This document shows, piece after piece, positions 13,392-15,751 of a DNA stretch of 15,751 nt. The stretch is from NCBI GenBank assembly GCA_964416665.1, contig CAYQFA010000022.1, positions 1 to 15,751 on the forward strand. The letters are read 5' to 3'. The notes below the pieces were generated by a model, which was not told where the DNA came from, ran no database searches, and saw only the letters and a program-made list of their open reading frames with translations. Source of the DNA: JAKAGE01 sp964416665. GTDB lineage: Bacteria > Patescibacteriota > Minisyncoccia > UBA6257 > 2-01-FULL-56-20. Position numbers and translations under genes: made by a program. The first letter of the stretch is position 1; every line of letters begins with the position of its first letter.

Positions 13392-13769
13392 ATGGCAAAG
13401 ATAAAAGTTTGGCTGATCCGCTCTCCGCTTTTCGCACCGATCGCCGTCCTTGGCGTCGCTATCTCTTCGAATGTCGCGTACGCCCAGGTGGTTACGACTC
13501 AGGCTACGCTCAATGCGGCGCTTTGTAATGTCATCAATGCGATGATCTGGGTCCTTCTCTCGGTTTCCGTCATTATGGTTGTTTACGCGGCGTTCCAATA
13601 CGTGACCGGTGGCGCCGATGCGGAAAAGGTTTCCACTGCGCGAAAGACGCTGACCTACGCTGCGGTCGGTATCGCCGTCGCCTTGATCGCTAAAGGATTT
13701 CCACTTGTTGTCAAAGACGTTTTCGGCAGCGGTGCTTCGGGGGTTGGCTCAACGTTTTCTTGCAGTTAG
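13392..13769 (+). CDS. VirB2/TrbC-like two-helix pilin protein 4
   Basis: A 125-residue exported protein: signal peptide 1-31 (AYA cleavage), helices about 47-70 and 87-108, connecting turn TGGADAEKVSTARKTLTYA. The helix-2 region AAVGIAVALIAKGFPLVV is very close to the corresponding region of the next gene (AAVAIAVALLAKAIPMVI), so the two are recent paralogues. C45, just before helix 1, and C124, at the extreme C-terminus, have counterparts in the next protein. The role is inferred as a pilin or small membrane subunit. Start ATG 13392 is the only one giving an intact signal peptide. Confidence 0.75.
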   Translation: MAKIKVWLIRSPLFAPIAVLGVAISSNVAYAQVVTTQATLNAALCNVINAMIWVLLSVSVIMVVYAAFQYVTGGADAEKVSTARKTLTYAAVGIAVALIAKGFPLVVKDVFGSGASGVGSTFSCS

Positions 13770-13804
13770 CCATTCGATATCGGCTGGGTTGATAGTTTAA
13801 GGTT

Positions 13805-13833
13805 TTGTGGACAAACAGTCTCTGTGTTATTCT
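13805..13833 (+). promoter_or_regulatory. Putative promoter of pilin-like gene 5
   Basis: TTGTGG (13805-13810), 17-nt spacer, TATTCT (13828-13833) with an upstream TG (extended -10). The expected transcript starts near 13840 with a ~33-nt leader. It lies inside the longer in-frame extension that begins at 13807, arguing against that start. Confidence 0.5.
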
Positions 13834-13872
13834 GAGAGGGTACCAAGAAAGGTCGATATTTTTCTATCATCT

Positions 13873-14277
13873 ATGAAAAAAGTAATCACATCTGCAAAAA
13901 AGTTCGGACCTGCCATTATGGCTTTGGTTTTGCCGGCCCTTGCGCTCGCTCAGGTTGCGGCGCCTCCGACTGGAGGTGGCGTTGCGGGAACGAGCAATAC
14001 TCCGACCACGAACATAACCAATTTGAACGGCGTGCTCGGACTTTTCTGCGCGGTCTTCGGTTGGTTCTTCTACGGCCTCATCATTCTTGCCGTTATCTTC
14101 ATTCTCGTCGCAGCTTTCCGTTATCTTACGGCTGGCGGTGATCCTGAGAACATCAAAAAAGCAGGTTCGGTGCTTATGTACGCGGCGGTTGCCATCGCTG
14201 TTGCGCTTCTCGCAAAGGCGATCCCGATGGTCATCGGCAGCTTCTTGGGTTCAAGCGGCTCGATAACGTCCTGCTAA
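13873..14277 (+). CDS. VirB2/TrbC-like two-helix pilin protein 5
   Basis: A 134-residue exported protein: signal peptide 1-26 (ALA cleavage), a Pro/Gly/Thr-rich external stretch (30-50), helices about 58-84 and 100-124, turn TAGGDPENIKKAGSVLMYA. C59 at the start of helix 1 and C134 as the last residue parallel C45/C124 of the preceding paralogue. I use ATG 13873 rather than the GTG at 13807 because the former begins a textbook signal peptide (MKKVITSAKKFG...) and the latter starts inside the apparent promoter. It is the last gene of the surface cluster, followed by a strong terminator. The function as pilus-like subunit is inferred from architecture. Confidence 0.78.
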   Translation: MKKVITSAKKFGPAIMALVLPALALAQVAAPPTGGGVAGTSNTPTTNITNLNGVLGLFCAVFGWFFYGLIILAVIFILVAAFRYLTAGGDPENIKKAGSVLMYAAVAIAVALLAKAIPMVIGSFLGSSGSITSC

Positions 14278-14301
14278 GCCCAGGTCTTTCGGGAAGGTTT
14301 T

Positions 14302-14331
14302 AAAAAGTCCCCGCGCAGGCGGGGATTTTTT
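14302..14331 (+). terminator. Rho-independent terminator of the pilin cluster
   Basis: Stem TCCCCGC (14308-14314) / GCGGGGA (14319-14325) with loop GCAG, preceded by A5 and followed by T6. Confidence 0.92.
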
Positions 14332-14335
14332 GATG

Positions 14336-14379
14336 GTAAAAAACAACCCCGTCGCCGATGTTTTGGCGAGGGGTCGTTG
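14336..14379 (-). terminator. Rho-independent terminator of the convergent gene
   Basis: On the minus strand the hairpin formed by 14365-14378 and 14344-14356 (CGCC/GGCG, T-A, bulged G, CCCC/GGGG) is followed by a run of T residues. It lies directly against the pilin-cluster terminator. Confidence 0.8.
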
Positions 14380-14410
14380 ATGACCGCAATGATGTTGATA
14401 TTTGTGCTGG

Positions 14411-15451
14411 TTAGGATGCCGGTCCAAGAACGGGAACGTCCTTGATATCGGCAAACGTTATCGGATTCGGCCGATCTCCCCACTCAAAGAGCAAATCAAT
14501 GTTATAGCTCGTGCTGCCATGATTTGTGTCCTTGAATTGGAGCGTGAATGCCGCCGATCCTCCCGATGGAAGTGTTATCCCCAAAAGGCTCTGGGGAAAG
14601 CCGACGTCACAGAGGCGGATCGGTGCCCAGTCGCCTGCGTTTCCGCTGGCGTATCCGTGATCGTGGCCTGCAAGCGCCATGGTGTCGATGAACGTAAAAC
14701 GACTGTCTGTTGTTCCCGTGTTCGTCACCGTGCCGTTGCACCGGATCATCCCTCCGGATGCCGTGCAGGGCTCAATGGCGATATCGAGACCGTTCCCGAT
14801 GCCATGTTTGGCTGCCGCGGCTTGTTCACCGGCGTGCTGGATCTTTGTTTTGATCGCGATCCGTTCATTGAGTCCGGCAAGTTCCTGCTTTTTCGCTTCG
14901 ATCTGGTTTTGCAGGGTTTCCGCCGACGTATCCACTTTCGCTTTCGGCGCCGGTGTTTTCCCTTGCCTTGCAATCCAAGTCCCGATTGCTGTGAAAATCA
15001 GGAGAACAAGGATCGCTGAAAGGATTATCACGAGGCATCCTATTCCTCTTCTGGGAGCAGGGGGCTCGCAGAGCGGAACGAACTGCTTCTTTGGCGGCGC
15101 GGGTTTCGCGTCGGGAGCCTGAGTCGGTTTGGGAGCTGGCATCGGAACCGGTTGCGGTTTCGGTGTCGGGAAGGTGCATTCGTGCTGCTCCTTCACTGCT
15201 TCGCCCGCTGTTTCCATTCTTCTCTCCCATATTGCCGGCTTCATTCCCTTGATAAAAACCAAGGGACTCTTTCCTCCCCGAAGCTTGGCGGTTGCCTCAA
15301 CGTCCATTGCCTTGCTCCGGCAAAATCTGATTGACGGCTCGAGGTGAATGAAGATCGGGATTTCCGTCCCGTCCTTGGTTTCCTTGGCGTGGTCCCTGGC
15401 ATATTGTTCCAGAGCCGGGATGTCCGGATCGTGTAACCGATTTGTGATCAT
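14411..15451 (-). CDS. Single-pass membrane protein with proline-rich and coiled-coil regions, unknown function
   Basis: A 346-residue modular protein. Residues 1-95 form a soluble N-terminal region (with IPIFIHLEPSIRFCRS, 31-46). Residues 95-135 are Pro/Lys/Ala-rich. One transmembrane helix spans 137-161, a charged coiled coil 175-203, and the C-terminal part (~222-330) looks like an Ig-like beta domain: IRCNGTVTNTGTTDSRFTF, then LPSGGSAAFTLQF, as in DUF4352-like domains. Cysteines 229, 238 and 281 in that domain could pair. Likely the N-terminus is inside and the C-terminal domain outside, but topology is a guess. I chose ATG 15451 because GGAGG lies 6-7 nt upstream. The frame extends to 15505 without such a signal. 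It is transcribed toward the pilin cluster from a strong promoter and has no operon partner here. I do not recognise its function. Confidence 0.75.
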   Translation of the reverse strand: MITNRLHDPDIPALEQYARDHAKETKDGTEIPIFIHLEPSIRFCRSKAMDVEATAKLRGGKSPLVFIKGMKPAIWERRMETAGEAVKEQHECTFPTPKPQPVPMPAPKPTQAPDAKPAPPKKQFVPLCEPPAPRRGIGCLVIILSAILVLLIFTAIGTWIARQGKTPAPKAKVDTSAETLQNQIEAKKQELAGLNERIAIKTKIQHAGEQAAAAKHGIGNGLDIAIEPCTASGGMIRCNGTVTNTGTTDSRFTFIDTMALAGHDHGYASGNAGDWAPIRLCDVGFPQSLLGITLPSGGSAAFTLQFKDTNHGSTSYNIDLLFEWGDRPNPITFADIKDVPVLGPAS

Positions 15452-15456
15452 AGCAC

Positions 15457-15465
15457 CCTCCTCTG
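15457..15465 (-). promoter_or_regulatory. Strong Shine-Dalgarno deciding the start at 15451
   Basis: On the minus strand AGAGGAGGGTGCT immediately precedes the ATG at 15451. It is the only near-perfect ribosome-binding site among the genes here and shows that Shine-Dalgarno initiation exists alongside leaderless mRNAs. Confidence 0.7.
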
Positions 15466-15539
15466 GGCGGTTTGAACGTTTTGGGTTGAAGGTTTTCAAG
15501 CTCAAAGTCAGCGAGAACGAGCCGACTTATACCAGAGAT

Positions 15540-15568
15540 AGAATAGCATCTTTTGAAGACTTTGTCAA
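15540..15568 (-). promoter_or_regulatory. Consensus sigma-70 promoter of the 14411-15451 gene
   Basis: On the minus strand, a perfect TTGACA (15563-15568), 17-nt spacer, and TATTCT (15540-15545). Start of transcription is expected near 15533, giving a leader of about 80 nt, unlike the leaderless genes in the window. Confidence 0.82.
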
Positions 15569-15592
15569 CTGCCCAAAAAGACCGTTTGGCCA

Positions 15593-15598
15593 TATTAT
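15593..15598 (+). promoter_or_regulatory. Possible -10 box of tRNA-Leu
   Basis: TATTAT at 15593-15598, 20 nt before the tRNA 5' end. No good -35 at the right distance. Confidence 0.35.
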
Positions 15599-15618
15599 AG
15601 AAGGGCACCGTTGCCACT

Positions 15619-15702
15619 GCCCAGGTGGTGAAATGGCATACACGTCAGCTTTAGGAGCTGATGCCGAAAGGCGTGGAGGTTCGAGTCCTCTCCTGGGCAC
15701 CA
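15619..15702 (+). tRNA. tRNA-Leu (anticodon UAG), CCA encoded
   Basis: Class II cloverleaf: acceptor GCCCAGG/CCTGGGC, D arm GTG/CAC with AAATGGCATA loop, anticodon stem TCAGC/GCTGA with loop TTTAGGA (anticodon TAG), long variable arm TGCCGAAAGGCGT, T arm GGAGG-TTCGAGT-CCTCT, discriminator A, then CCA at 15700-15702. It is the only tRNA in the window with an encoded CCA. Confidence 0.96.
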
Positions 15703-15751
15703 AAGAATTGTTTAAGTCAGTTTCAGAAAAATTTTGACGCGCTTCGCGGAG

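Noticed and set aside
13807..13872. GTG start and 22-residue extension of the last pilin-like gene
   Set aside because: It begins inside a plausible promoter and would bury a good signal peptide.
10698..14277. Complete type IV secretion system
   Set aside because: Only VirB2-like subunits and a peptidase-like fusion are present. No ATPase, VirB6/8/9/10-like or coupling protein is seen.
1..15751. UGA recoded to glycine (code 25) as in Gracilibacteria/Absconditabacteria
   Set aside because: All conserved genes are complete with no in-frame TGA, so there is no sign of sense UGA. Only avoidance of TGA stops is seen.
15619..15751. tRNA-Leu as a second element attachment site
   Set aside because: Only 49 bases follow the tRNA, with no integrase or repeat of the tRNA end visible. 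There is no support within the window.
1..15751. CRISPR array, insertion sequence or rRNA genes
   Set aside because: No regularly spaced repeats, no transposase frame and no rRNA stretch were found on either strand.

Overview
The window looks like a chromosomal segment of a Candidate Phyla Radiation (Patescibacteria, Parcubacteria-like) bacterium. This is inferred from content and style, not from a marker gene. The genes are compact and use the standard code with full-length reading frames. Several mRNAs look leaderless, with a TATAAT box 6-7 nt before the ATG. Only one of the six tRNA genes encodes its CCA end. A tandem set of small VirB2/TrbC-like pilins and a GlyA/FolD pair resemble what is seen in this group. 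None of the 17 protein genes ends in TGA.

Layout. (1) Positions 1-392: the AT-rich 3' end of a large serine recombinase that reads antisense through tRNA-His(GUG). This is probably the edge of an element integrated at the 3' end of that tRNA and lying to the left. (2) 446-3224: glyA, an AlkA-type DNA glycosylase and a divergent folD, all on the plus strand, closed by a long bidirectional terminator. (3) 3227-4630: tRNA-Val(UAC), an SdpI/DUF1648 membrane protein, tRNA-Arg(UCU), tRNA-Pro(UGG), tRNA-Phe(GAA), and three unusually long inverted repeats between them. (4) 4622-6916: a four-S1-domain RNA-binding protein on the minus strand, divergent from an MTH1-like Nudix hydrolase, followed by a metallo-beta-lactamase-fold protein without its metal ligands. 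(5) 6939-14277: gyrA, translationally coupled (TAATG) to a membrane-anchored family-1 solute-binding protein. This is followed by four free-standing two-helix pilin-like proteins, a fifth pilin-like module fused to a predicted NlpC/P60- or CHAP-type peptidase, and an anchored protein of unknown function. (6) 14278-15751: two back-to-back terminators, a convergent proline-rich single-pass membrane protein with the strongest promoter and Shine-Dalgarno in the window, and tRNA-Leu(UAG).

Functionally, the left half is one-carbon metabolism, nucleotide and DNA repair, and translation. The right half (9377-14277) is a cell-surface cluster. The most interesting object is the pilin-peptidase fusion among its paralogues: all are exported or membrane-embedded, and no secretion ATPase, ABC permease or other known assembly gene is in the window. 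A specialised envelope or appendage system is a reasonable inference but is not shown by the sequence.
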